Shown here: piece by piece, positions 1 through 7,935 of the stretch | How the letters are laid out: each line of letters starts with the position of its first letter | How positions within the stretch are numbered: the stretch's first letter is position 1 | Assembly: GCA_020635495.1 (NCBI GenBank) | Contig: JACJZQ010000004.1 | Location: 124,001 to 188,000, forward strand | DNA length: 64,000 nucleotides | Reading direction: 5' to 3' | From: Flavobacteriales bacterium | GTDB lineage: Bacteria > Bacteroidota > Bacteroidia > UBA10329 | The notes under the pieces: model-generated | Database searches by the model: none | Told to the model about the DNA's origin: nothing | The model's input: only the letters and a program-made list of their open reading frames with translations | Position numbers and translations under genes: made by a program

Positions 1-822
1 ACGCTGCTTCATTTGCGCTATCAGAAACACATCATCGCAGGTCATGGTCAGAACGGTGGTAGGTCGGAAGCAACAGGAGCCAGTGGAAAAGACGAGTTGA
101 TTGAGGTTCCGTTAGGTACCGTTGTAAAAGATGCGGAAACCGAGGAAGTGCTTATGGAAATAACGGAAGATGGACAAGAAGTGATTCTAACCCGAGGAGG
201 AAGAGGAGGTCGTGGAAATACCCACTTCAAATCGTCTACCCATCAAACACCACGTTATGCGCAACCTGGTGAAGATGGGCTGGAAGAATGGAAAGTGCTT
301 GAGCTGAAAGTTCTGGCGGATGTGGGTCTGGTTGGATTTCCGAATGCGGGAAAATCAACTTTGCTCTCAGTTGTTTCTGCTGCCAAGCCAGAGATTGCCG
401 ATTATCCGTTTACTACGCTGGTACCCAATCTGGGAATTGTGAGTTATCGTAATCACAAGTCATTCATCATGGCCGATATTCCTGGAATCATTGAAGGAGC
501 CCATGAGGGTAAAGGTCTTGGACATCGATTCTTGAGACATATTGAACGGAATTCGGTGTTGCTTTTCATGGTTCCGGCAGATGCCGATGATGTTGTAAAG
601 CAATACGAGATACTGCTTAACGAATTGGCCCAATACAACCCTGAGTTGTTGGACAAGGACCGCGTTCTTGCCGTTTCCAAATGCGATATGTTGGATGATG
701 AGCTGAAAGCTGAGCTTGATGCGAGTATTGATCTTGACATACCGGTTGTCTTCATTTCTTCCGTTGCACAGACCGGAATTCAAGAACTGAAAGACGTGCT
801 CTGGAGCAAAATGCAGGCTTGA
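1..822 (+). CDS. obg: GTPase Obg/CgtA, 5' end missing
   Basis: This is the 3' part of an Obg-family GTPase, a ribosome-associated protein involved in 50S assembly and growth control. The frame is open at base 1, so roughly the first 60 to 70 residues lie outside the window. The glycine-rich Obg fold is visible (GRGGRGNTHFKSSTHQTPRY), followed by the G domain with G1 GFPNAGKST, G2 DYPFTTL, G3 DIPGIIEGAHEGKGLG and a SKCD motif in the NKxD position. The protein stops soon after the G domain, so the optional C-terminal OCT domain is absent, as in many Bacteroidota. No clear terminator follows; the next gene begins 76 bp later. Confidence 0.95.
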   Translation, partial: TLLHLRYQKHIIAGHGQNGGRSEATGASGKDELIEVPLGTVVKDAETEEVLMEITEDGQEVILTRGGRGGRGNTHFKSSTHQTPRYAQPGEDGLEEWKVLELKVLADVGLVGFPNAGKSTLLSVVSAAKPEIADYPFTTLVPNLGIVSYRNHKSFIMADIPGIIEGAHEGKGLGHRFLRHIERNSVLLFMVPADADDVVKQYEILLNELAQYNPELLDKDRVLAVSKCDMLDDELKAELDASIDLDIPVVFISSVAQTGIQELKDVLWSKMQA

Positions 823-898
823 TCAATACCTGACAAACAGGCTGTTGACTAATTTTTTACCTTCAGCGGCTTAATCAAAAACCCTTAATCAATAAACG

Positions 899-1975
899 AT
901 GAAAAAAATCTACTTAAGTCTTGCAGTTGCGTTGACTGGAACTGCAGCAATGGCTCAGGGCGTCTCTACTTTGGAGTTGACCTCTGCCGTTGGAAAAGAA
1001 ATTGCTCCTGTTGAGCATTCTGTAGCATTGGATGCTACCGATACGCTTGGTCTTGACGACTTCGGTTCTCAGATCTTCCAGTACGGATCACCTTCTGGTT
1101 ATGTATTCGGAGTTAATGCTCTTGATGGTGAAGTACAAGGTCAGCCTATTACACAGATAAACGTAGAGTATGCTGCTGGTTTCTTGGCCAATACGGAGTA
1201 CAACGTTATCGGAGCCATGATGTGGTTCGGTGGTAAAGCAGATGTTTCTGGAAACCCTGCAGACCTGAAGGTTAAGATGTACAACTTGGCAGATGATCGA
1301 GCTGTTTCTTCAGCAACTGTTCAACAGCCAGATGTTATTGGTCCAGATCAGATGCTTGCTTCTGTAAACCTTCCATTTGCAGATGTAGATACGGCATCTT
1401 TCAATACACCAACTTACGCTTTGTTCGCAAACCACGTTTGGACTGCGGGAGACTTCGCTCTTTCAGTTGATATTTCAGACCTGTATGGCGCACCTGCAGA
1501 TACAGTTTGGTTGTACGCTAGCGAAGACGGAGCTTCTGACGGTTCTTACACTTGGACCAATGTTGACGCCATCTTCATGGGACAGCAGATTCCTGGCGGT
1601 TGGGCACTTACAACTGGGCTTCTTCAAGGAGGCTTGGATGTTAACCTTGGAATCTTTGCCATGGTTGACGAAAGCGGTGTTGGTATTGAGGAGCAAGGCT
1701 TCTTGAACGGTGTTAAAATGACCACCTACCCTAATCCAGCTGTTTCTAGCGATGTGGTTCGTATTCAGTACGGATTGGAGAACCCAGCTGAGAAAGTTGA
1801 GATCAATGTTTTCGATATGAACGGAAAATTGATGTTCTCTCAAGTTGAGGGAGACAGAGCTGCTGGAATCCACACTGTAGTGGTTCCTGCTGGAACACTA
1901 AGCGCTGGTTCTTACGTTTACTCTTTGGAGGCGAACGGAGGAAGAATGGCTAAGCAACTTCAGATTCTGAAGTAA
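899..1975 (+). CDS. Secreted protein with type A T9SS sorting domain
   Basis: A 358-residue exported protein. It starts with a Sec signal peptide (MKKIYLSLAVALTGTAAMAQ) and ends with a typical Por secretion tail of about 75 residues: TYPNPA, then an INVFDMNGKLMF strand and a GSYVYSLEANGGRMAKQLQILK-like end. Such tails direct export through the type IX system and attachment to the cell surface. The central region (about residues 25 to 270) is rich in Asp, Gly and aromatic residues, looks beta-stranded, and matches no family I recognise. It is probably a single-gene unit: a strong palindromic terminator follows 20 bp after the stop. The motor genes that would export it (gldKLMN) are at the other end of the window. 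Confidence 0.85.
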   Translation: MKKIYLSLAVALTGTAAMAQGVSTLELTSAVGKEIAPVEHSVALDATDTLGLDDFGSQIFQYGSPSGYVFGVNALDGEVQGQPITQINVEYAAGFLANTEYNVIGAMMWFGGKADVSGNPADLKVKMYNLADDRAVSSATVQQPDVIGPDQMLASVNLPFADVDTASFNTPTYALFANHVWTAGDFALSVDISDLYGAPADTVWLYASEDGASDGSYTWTNVDAIFMGQQIPGGWALTTGLLQGGLDVNLGIFAMVDESGVGIEEQGFLNGVKMTTYPNPAVSSDVVRIQYGLENPAEKVEINVFDMNGKLMFSQVEGDRAAGIHTVVVPAGTLSAGSYVYSLEANGGRMAKQLQILK

Positions 1976-1996
1976 TTTTCAATCTGAATGAGATAG

Positions 1997-2025
1997 AAAA
2001 GGCGACCAATTGGTCGCCTTTTTTT
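1997..2025. terminator. Bidirectional Rho-independent terminator
   Basis: A perfect 18-base palindrome GGCGACCAATTGGTCGCC (2001-2018) is flanked by A4 on the left and T7 on the right, so it can end transcription of the T9SS protein gene from the left and of the mlaEF operon from the right. Confidence 0.9.
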
Positions 2026-2030
2026 ATGCT

Positions 2031-2792
2031 TTATGATTTGGCAAGATCGGCCCTTACCCGCTTCATGAACTTGGAAGCGTAAACGAAATCAACCACCTCT
2101 TGATTGTCGGTTCTGAGAATCTCTTCTTTCGAGCCTTCCCACCATTTTTCGCCTTTGTAAATGAACTGAATGTTCTCCCCGATCTCAATTACTGAGTTCA
2201 TATCGTGCGTGATCACAATCGTGGTAATGTTGTACTCGTCCGTGATCTCTTTGATCAATTGATCAATGACCAATCCCGTCTTCGGGTCAAGGCCAGAGTT
2301 GGGCTCATCGCAAAAAAGATAACGTGGATTGGTAGCAATGGCACGGGCAATAGCCACACGTTTTTTCATACCACCACTCAACTCTGAAGGAAACAACTTG
2401 GCCGCCTTCGGCAGGTTTACCCTGTCTAAGCAGAACTGAGCTCTTTCGCGTCTTTCTGAAAGCGTTTGATCAGTGAACATGGAGAGTGGGAACATGATAT
2501 TCTGTTCCACGGTCATAGAGTCGAACAAGGCCCCTCCTTGAAAAAGCATCCCTATATCCTTTCTCACCGTTTTCTTCTCCTTGAAGCTCATGGATGCAAA
2601 ATCACGACCATCATATTGGATCGTACCAGAATCCACATCAAACAGCCCGACCATACATTTGGTAAGTACCGTCTTTCCAGAACCGCTCTGACCAATAATG
2701 ATATTCACCTGTCCCTGATGGAACTGTGCGTCAATGTTCTTCAGAACATGGTGGTCTCCAAAGCTTTTGTTGATGCCCTTGACCTCGATCAT
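2031..2792 (-). CDS. mlaF: ABC transporter ATP-binding protein, MlaF-like
   Basis: A 253-residue ABC ATPase. Walker A is GQSGSGKT, the signature is LSGGM, Walker B is YLFCDEPNSGLDP, and the switch histidine lies in VITHDM. The sequence LSGGMKKRVAIARA and the MlaE permease gene directly upstream place it in the Mla/Mce type that moves phospholipids between inner and outer membrane. The genes overlap by 4 bp and are probably translationally coupled. No mlaD (MCE-domain) gene is within the window, so the substrate-binding partner must be elsewhere. The gene ends close to the bidirectional terminator at 1997-2025. Confidence 0.9.
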   Translation of the reverse strand: MIEVKGINKSFGDHHVLKNIDAQFHQGQVNIIIGQSGSGKTVLTKCMVGLFDVDSGTIQYDGRDFASMSFKEKKTVRKDIGMLFQGGALFDSMTVEQNIMFPLSMFTDQTLSERRERAQFCLDRVNLPKAAKLFPSELSGGMKKRVAIARAIATNPRYLFCDEPNSGLDPKTGLVIDQLIKEITDEYNITTIVITHDMNSVIEIGENIQFIYKGEKWWEGSKEEILRTDNQEVVDFVYASKFMKRVRADLAKS

Positions 2793-3529
2793 TGCAACAG
2801 CATTTGGGTAAGAATGAGGTTGAAAGTGAGCAGAACAACAATGCTGTAAACCACAGAAACGGTGCTTGCCCGTCCTACTTCAAGCGCTCCGCCAGATGCA
2901 TGATATCCAAAGTATGCAGGTACCGTTGTGATGATAGCGGCAAAAAACACGGTCTTGATCAGCGCATATGTTATGTAGTAAGGCTGAAACGCGAACTGCA
3001 GCCCGTATATGAATGTATTTCCGGCAACTTCTCCGGTCAGAATCCCAGCTGCATAGCCTCCGAACATCCCAAGAATCATGCTCATAATGGCTATGAACGG
3101 ATTGCAAAGCATGGCTGCGATCATCTTAGGGCCAACCAAATAACCGGTTGAGTTTACACCCATGATATCAAGGGCATCAATCTGATCGGTTACGCGCATG
3201 GTGCCGATTTCGCTCGCAATGCTAGAACCCACTTTACCAACAAGAATAATGCTGATGATGGTTGGCGAGAATTCAAGTATCAGCGAATCCCGAACTCCAA
3301 AACCGACTGTATACATTGGAATGAGTGGGCTATCGATGTTGTAGGCCAACTGAATGGCAAGCACCGCGCCCATAAAGAGACTAACCAGTGCAACAAGCCC
3401 TATGGAATCATATCCGATGCTCTGAACCTCGTGAAATATCTGTCTACGATATACGCTCCACTTTTCGGGTTTTCGAAAAACGCGACTCATCCATAACACG
3501 TACCGCCCGATGTGAGTGAACAAACCCAT
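2789..3529 (-). CDS. mlaE: MlaE-family lipid ABC permease
   Basis: A 246-residue integral membrane protein of the MlaE/DUF140 family, the permease partner of the ATPase encoded just downstream. Family features seen are several hydrophobic helices, the conserved stretch around LVGKVGSSIASEIGTMRVT with the following QIDALDIMGVNS, and a Pro/Gly-rich C-terminal third. The length matches the family. It is the first gene of the mlaEF pair. Its upstream region is shared with the divergent small lipoprotein gene at 3617 and contains a 16-bp palindrome. A weak TAATTTTA element (about 3541-3548, minus strand) could be its -7 box. Confidence 0.9.
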   Translation of the reverse strand: MGLFTHIGRYVLWMSRVFRKPEKWSVYRRQIFHEVQSIGYDSIGLVALVSLFMGAVLAIQLAYNIDSPLIPMYTVGFGVRDSLILEFSPTIISIILVGKVGSSIASEIGTMRVTDQIDALDIMGVNSTGYLVGPKMIAAMLCNPFIAIMSMILGMFGGYAAGILTGEVAGNTFIYGLQFAFQPYYITYALIKTVFFAAIITTVPAYFGYHASGGALEVGRASTVSVVYSIVVLLTFNLILTQMLLQ

Positions 3530-3576
3530 GAGATGCGGCTAAAATTAGGGAATCTTGACTTTGGGAATCATTCCGA

Positions 3577-3592
3577 TGACAATTGATTGTCA
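3577..3592. promoter_or_regulatory. Palindrome in divergent mlaE / lipoprotein promoter region
   Basis: TGACAATTGATTGTCA has 7-base arms (TGACAAT / ATTGTCA) around a 2-base centre, the shape expected of a dimeric regulator site. It overlaps the TTG that would form the -33 element of the rightward promoter. Confidence 0.45.
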
Positions 3593-3610
3593 ACGGTTGC
3601 GTTACCTTTG
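3583..3610 (+). promoter_or_regulatory. Bacteroidota promoter of small lipoprotein gene
   Basis: TTG (3583-3585), 17 bases, then a perfect TACCTTTG (3603-3610). It fits the Flavobacterium consensus TTG-N17-23-TAnnTTTG. The ATG follows only 6 bases after the -7 element, implying a leader of very few bases or none. Confidence 0.65.
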
Positions 3611-3616
3611 TTAACA

Positions 3617-3775
3617 ATGAAACGGGCATCCTACATTTTTCTACTGGCCTTACTGGTTTTCGGACTGGCATCTTGCAGCACAAGAAGAGGTGGCAAGGGT
3701 AAAGGATGCGATTGTCCAGGATTCGGTCATCTCCAAGAAGATACCGCCACTTCAAATACCACATTTAGGGTATAA
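3617..3775 (+). CDS. Small lipoprotein, CDCPGFG motif
   Basis: A 52-residue peptide with a lipoprotein signal: MKRASYIFLLALLVFGLASC with the lipobox LASC at residues 17 to 20. The mature part is about 32 residues, first basic (STRRGGKGKG) and then CDCPGFGH, with two extra cysteines. I know of comparable short Bacteroidota lipoproteins with a C-x-CPxFG motif but of no function. The ATG at 3617 is preferred over an in-frame TTG at 3587 because the perfect -7 box TACCTTTG ends at 3610, so the earlier codon would not be transcribed. It stands alone between mlaE (divergent) and feoA. Confidence 0.65.
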   Translation: MKRASYIFLLALLVFGLASCSTRRGGKGKGCDCPGFGHLQEDTATSNTTFRV

Positions 3776-3810
3776 GTGACCTCGGTCTATTTTCAAATGT
3801 CTTTTCTCGC

Positions 3811-3818
3811 TATTTTCG
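3811..3818 (+). promoter_or_regulatory. Probable -7 element of feoAB
   Basis: TATTTTCG differs from TAnnTTTG at one base and lies 27 bases before the feoA GTG. No TTG is found at the expected -33 distance. Confidence 0.4.
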
Positions 3819-3826
3819 AACCTAGT

Positions 3827-3841
3827 TTAGAATCATTCTTA
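3827..3841 (+). promoter_or_regulatory. Fur-like 7-1-7 palindrome before feoA
   Basis: TTAGAAT-C-ATTCTTA is an inverted repeat with 6 of 7 paired positions. It matches the 7-1-7 Fur core TGATAAT-N-ATTATCA at 10 of 14 positions. It lies just after the probable -7 element and 4 bases before the feoA start, a good place for an iron-dependent repressor. Confidence 0.5.
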
Positions 3842-3845
3842 ACAG

Positions 3846-4073
3846 GTGACAGCAAAAGACCTTACTCTCGGACAACAGGCCATTGTGGCTTCCTTCTCAG
3901 ATGAGAAGTTGGCTGGTTTTTTAGCCGCCCGAGGCGTTGTTGCGGGCGAGCGACTTACAGTGGAGCGAGTGGCTCCGTTGGGCGGTCCTATTGCAATCCG
4001 TGTGGCAGACCACCTTCTTTGCTTACGTAAACGCGAGGCTTCTTCAATCATAGTTCAGACGGAGGCCGTTTAA
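3846..4073 (+). CDS. feoA: Ferrous iron transport protein FeoA
   Basis: A 75-residue SH3-like protein with the FeoA pattern: TLGQQAIVASFSDEKLAGFL, the ARGVVAGERLTV turn, and PLGGPIAIRVADHLLCLRKREA. It is a small cytoplasmic partner that supports iron transport through FeoB. The start is GTG at 3846; no in-frame ATG gives a complete domain. feoB begins 18 bp after the stop, so the two form one operon, probably under the palindrome at 3827-3841. Confidence 0.9.
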   Translation: MTAKDLTLGQQAIVASFSDEKLAGFLAARGVVAGERLTVERVAPLGGPIAIRVADHLLCLRKREASSIIVQTEAV

Positions 4074-4091
4074 GCAGACCCGAATTTTTTG

Positions 4092-5987
4092 ATGGGAATT
4101 GAAGAACGGAGGCTGAAAGTAGCGCTGGTTGGTAATCCTAACAGCGGTAAAACCTCGCTCTTCAATAAGCTTACCGGACTGCATCAGAAAGTGGGCAACT
4201 TTCCGGGAATAACGGTAGAGAAAAAATCGGGGCAATTTGAAGTTGAAAACCTGACGATAGATGTGGTGGACCTTCCTGGCACGTACAGTCTTCAACCACG
4301 GTCTATGGATGAGGAAGTTACGGCAGATGCCATCAATGATCCACAGAATTCCGATCATCCCGACCTGGCCCTCATTGTAGTAGATGCTTCACACTTGAAA
4401 ACCAGTTTATATCTGGCACTGCAGGTTTTACAGAAGCAGATTCCGGCCATTTTGGTAATGAACATGGCCGATCAGCTGACGCGTCTTTCACCCGATCTTG
4501 ACATCGACTCATTGGAAACGCAGTTGGATGTTCCCATTATTAAAACCGTGGCCCGAGACGGTAACGGAATTTCGGAGCTGAAGCAAGCAATTGCTACTCA
4601 TGCTTTAGTAAAACCAAAGGTTACCTGGGACACAACCACTGAAAAGCATGCTGTCATCAAGCAAATTCTTGGTAATGCAAAAGCAGATGGACCCGTGTTG
4701 GCTCATTCTGCCTCGCAGAAATTGGACGATTACCTGACGCATCCAATACTAGGACTGGTCATATTCATTGGCATGATGGGGCTGGTCTTTCAGTCAATTT
4801 ATTCATGGTCCGCTTACCCGATGGAATGGATTGAACATCTATTCGCTACATCGTCTGCATGGTTTGCAGCCACGCTGCCAGAATCGTTCCTCACTCGCTT
4901 GTGGGTAGAAGGCATCTGGGCGGGACTTGGTGGCGTGGTCATTTTCATACCTCAGATTGCCATCTTGTTCTTTTTCGTCACCATGCTGGAAGAGACAGGT
5001 TACATGGCCCGTGTCAGTTTCATGTCAGACCGATGGCTACGGAAATTTGGCCTGCAAGGGAGGTCAATTGTACCATTGATAGGAGGTGTGGCCTGTGCCG
5101 TGCCTGCCATTCTTGCCGCGCGCACCATTCCCGATAGGAAAGAAAGATTGCTGACCATCATGGTTACACCGTTTATGAGTTGCTCAGCACGGTTGCCAGT
5201 GTATGCTTTGCTTATTGCGTTGGTCATACCTGCGGGTTATCAAGGCCTCACGCTTTTAGGTCTGTATCTGCTTGGTGTGTTGGCCGCTTTGGGAGCCGCT
5301 TTTGTGCTCAATAAAACCATCCCAGATTCTGAAGAAAGCCACTTTCTGATGGAACTGCCAGATTATCGCGCACCAAAACTTTCCAATGTGTTGTTGGAGA
5401 TCATGCGGAAGGTGAGTCAGTTCATAACCAATGCGGGTAAGATCATTGTTTTCGTGTCCATTCTTCTCTGGTTGGGAGCATCTTTCGGTCCGGGAGATCG
5501 GTTTGCTGAGATTGAGCAGAAATATGAGTCGATAACCGCGGAAAACAAGGAACAACTTAAGGAAACCGAGCTCCTCGAAAACTCTTACATCGGCATTCTT
5601 GGTAAAGGAATTGAACCCGTAATTAAGCCGCTTGGATACGATTGGAAGATCGGGATTGCACTCATCACTTCTTTTGCTGCACGCGAGGTTTTTGTCGGTA
5701 CCATGGCCACGATCTACAGCGTAGGAGCAGCTGATGAGGATGTGATGTCAATTCGCGATAGAATGCAAGTTCAGACCAAGCCAAACTCCACCGAACCATT
5801 GTATGATCTGCCTTTCGGTTTGTCGTTGTTGGTTTTTTACGCTTTCGCGATGCAATGTATGAGCACGCTTGCGGTGGTAAAAACGGAAACAGGCTCTTGG
5901 AAATGGCCGATCATTCAATTCTTGATGATGACCGGTTTGGCCTATATCTGCAGTCTTGCGGTATATCAGCTTTCGGGTTTTCTTTGA
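4092..5987 (+). CDS. feoB: Ferrous iron transporter FeoB
   Basis: A 631-residue GTP-gated iron(II) transporter of the inner membrane. The N-terminal G domain has G1 GNPNSGKTS (residues 14 to 22), the FeoB-specific FPGITVEKKSG, G3 DLPGTYSL and G4 NMAD. The membrane part carries the two Gate regions, including MLEETGYMARVSFMSDRWLR and PLIGGVACAVPAILAARTIP, and the FMSCSARLPVYALL segment with its conserved cysteine. A hydrophilic insert near residues 470 to 500 precedes the last helices. I chose the ATG at 4092 over the adjacent TTG at 4089. It is somewhat shorter than E. coli FeoB, as in many Bacteroidota. Confidence 0.95.
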   Translation: MGIEERRLKVALVGNPNSGKTSLFNKLTGLHQKVGNFPGITVEKKSGQFEVENLTIDVVDLPGTYSLQPRSMDEEVTADAINDPQNSDHPDLALIVVDASHLKTSLYLALQVLQKQIPAILVMNMADQLTRLSPDLDIDSLETQLDVPIIKTVARDGNGISELKQAIATHALVKPKVTWDTTTEKHAVIKQILGNAKADGPVLAHSASQKLDDYLTHPILGLVIFIGMMGLVFQSIYSWSAYPMEWIEHLFATSSAWFAATLPESFLTRLWVEGIWAGLGGVVIFIPQIAILFFFVTMLEETGYMARVSFMSDRWLRKFGLQGRSIVPLIGGVACAVPAILAARTIPDRKERLLTIMVTPFMSCSARLPVYALLIALVIPAGYQGLTLLGLYLLGVLAALGAAFVLNKTIPDSEESHFLMELPDYRAPKLSNVLLEIMRKVSQFITNAGKIIVFVSILLWLGASFGPGDRFAEIEQKYESITAENKEQLKETELLENSYIGILGKGIEPVIKPLGYDWKIGIALITSFAAREVFVGTMATIYSVGAADEDVMSIRDRMQVQTKPNSTEPLYDLPFGLSLLVFYAFAMQCMSTLAVVKTETGSWKWPIIQFLMMTGLAYICSLAVYQLSGFL

Positions 5988-5990
5988 TGC

Positions 5991-6602
5991 ATGAATCGCG
6001 AGGAGCGCATCATCAATGCCATTCGACCGTTTGTTCCTAATGGAACGGCAGAACCTCTTGCTGCGCGAATTCTGAAGTACCGCTGCCAACTCACCATCAC
6101 CCGAGACCGTAAAACCAAAGCGGGTGACTACCGGCATCCATGGGGAAATCACGGCCATCGCATTTCGGTCAATGGCTCATTGAATCAGTACGCTTTCCTT
6201 ATCACGTTTGTGCATGAGCTGGCGCATCTGGTCAATTGGGAAAAGCACAGGAGCAAAGTATCGCCTCATGGTAAAGAGTGGAAACAGACTTTCAAAGAAG
6301 AAATGCAACCATTTTTGACCGAAAAGGTGTTTCCAAAAGATGTGCTTACCGTGCTGCAAACTCACATGAAAAACCCGAAATCGGCCACGGTGCGAGACCA
6401 GAAATTGGTGCGTGTACTTCGCGAGTATGACGAGCCCAACGGACATCTGCTTTTGGATGAGATTCCGCAAGGCGCAGAATTTGAATTCAGTAATCGGGTT
6501 TTTGTGAAAGGCGAAAAACTTCGGAAGCGCTTCCGTTGCGTTGAAAGCTCTACCGATAGGGTGTATCTTATAAGCGGTATTGCAGAGGTGAAATTGTGTT
6601 GA
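5991..6602 (+). CDS. SprT-like zinc metalloprotease domain protein
   Basis: A 203-residue protein with the SprT signature: FVHELAHLVNWEKH contains HExxH, and a further His (VSPHGKEW) supplies a likely third zinc ligand. Eukaryotic Spartan proteins of this family cleave DNA-crosslinked proteins; the role of bacterial SprT-like proteins is not well defined. The C-terminal half (about 125 to 203) is a small beta-rich region with basic residues (KLRKRFRCVE) but only single cysteines, so it lacks the four-Cys zinc ribbon of some relatives. The gene starts 3 bp after feoB ends and so can be co-transcribed with it, probably by chance of location. Confidence 0.8.
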   Translation: MNREERIINAIRPFVPNGTAEPLAARILKYRCQLTITRDRKTKAGDYRHPWGNHGHRISVNGSLNQYAFLITFVHELAHLVNWEKHRSKVSPHGKEWKQTFKEEMQPFLTEKVFPKDVLTVLQTHMKNPKSATVRDQKLVRVLREYDEPNGHLLLDEIPQGAEFEFSNRVFVKGEKLRKRFRCVESSTDRVYLISGIAEVKLC

Positions 6603-6654
6603 TCCAAGCCCGATCTTGAAATAGTTATCTTCGCGTCCCTTTTCACAATCACTT

Positions 6655-7935
6655 ATGTCAGAGTCTATAACACAACAGTTACCAACGGTATCTGATCTTG
6701 CAGAAAACCTAGTGGGCTCAGAGATCATTAAGATCGCTGGCCAAATAAATGACCGTATTGCTCAAGGAGAAGACATTACCAACCTTACCATTGGCGATTT
6801 CAATCCGCATATTTACCCTCTTCCGAAAGGACTTCTGAATGAGATAATTGCCGCCTACGAGGCCGGTCATACCAACTACCCGCAGGCTAACGGTATGGAG
6901 GTACTGCGCGAGGCGGTGAGCAACTACATCGCAACGCGTCAAAAACTGAAGTATTCCAAAGACGATATTCTCATTTCCGGTGGTGCACGGCCATTGATCT
7001 ACGCCACTTACAAAGCGTTGGTAAACGAAGGTGAGAAAGTTGTGTTTCCTATTCCAAGCTGGAACAATAACCACTATACATACCTCAATTTTGCAAAGCC
7101 TGTAGAAATTGACTGTACGCCTGAAAACAAGTTTCTTCCAACGGCAGATGACATCAGACCGCATGTTCAAGATGCGGCACTCATTGCCTTGTGCTCTCCA
7201 CTGAATCCAACAGGAACCTCCTTTTCAAAAAAGGCGTTGGAAGAGATCTGTGATCTTATCATCGAAGAGAATAAGAGACGGGTTGGTCAGAAACCACTTT
7301 ATCTGCTTTACGATCAAATTTACTGGGCGCTTACGCTGGGTAAATCCAAGCATTACGACCCGGTTTCTTTAAGACCGGAAATGCGGAAATACACCGTTTA
7401 TGTAGATGGTATTTCCAAGGCATTTGCAGCAACGGGTGTGCGTGTTGGCTGGGCCTTCGGACCTACCAAGGTCATGGCCAAAATGCGCGCATTGCTGAGT
7501 CATGTTGGAGCTTGGTCTCCAAAACCGGAGCAGATCGCTACGGCTGCTTTTCTGCAGCGTGAGGATGCTGTGGAAGCTACCATTGCCCGACACAGAGACA
7601 TGATCTCTGAAAGAGTGAACAAATTGTACAACGGCTTTTCTGCACTTCGCGAAGTAGGTTACCCCGTAGACGCCATTCAGGCCGAAGGTGCCATGTACCT
7701 CACGGTTAAAATAGACCTTATAGGAAAGACCACTGCAAGCGGTGAAGTCTTGAAAGATGCGGAAGATGTTACCATGTTCCTGATCAAGGAAGCCAAGGTC
7801 GGATTCGTACCGTTCTATTGTTTCGGGGCATCCCGTCAAAGTCCGTGGTTCAGAATTTCGGTCGGAACGCTACAGTTGGAATCGGTACCTGTGGTCATTG
7901 AAAATCTTCGCACCGCGCTCAACCAATTCAAATAA
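6655..7935 (+). CDS. PLP-dependent aminotransferase, class I/II
   Basis: A 426-residue fold-type I aminotransferase. Visible motifs are the substrate/cofactor loop SGGARPLIYATYKA, LCSPLNPTGTSFSKK (Asn-Pro of the class), the Asp-Tyr cofactor contact in LLYDQIYWALTL, and the Schiff-base lysine at residue 255 in DGISKAFAATGVRVGWAFGP. The C-terminal FRISVG supplies the carboxylate-binding Arg. It resembles aspartate/aromatic aminotransferases, but the exact substrate cannot be read from the sequence. The next gene overlaps by one base, so both are one transcript ending at the terminator at 9040. A TATCTTCG element (6626-6633) may be the -7 box. Confidence 0.85.
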   Translation: MSESITQQLPTVSDLAENLVGSEIIKIAGQINDRIAQGEDITNLTIGDFNPHIYPLPKGLLNEIIAAYEAGHTNYPQANGMEVLREAVSNYIATRQKLKYSKDDILISGGARPLIYATYKALVNEGEKVVFPIPSWNNNHYTYLNFAKPVEIDCTPENKFLPTADDIRPHVQDAALIALCSPLNPTGTSFSKKALEEICDLIIEENKRRVGQKPLYLLYDQIYWALTLGKSKHYDPVSLRPEMRKYTVYVDGISKAFAATGVRVGWAFGPTKVMAKMRALLSHVGAWSPKPEQIATAAFLQREDAVEATIARHRDMISERVNKLYNGFSALREVGYPVDAIQAEGAMYLTVKIDLIGKTTASGEVLKDAEDVTMFLIKEAKVGFVPFYCFGASRQSPWFRISVGTLQLESVPVVIENLRTALNQFK

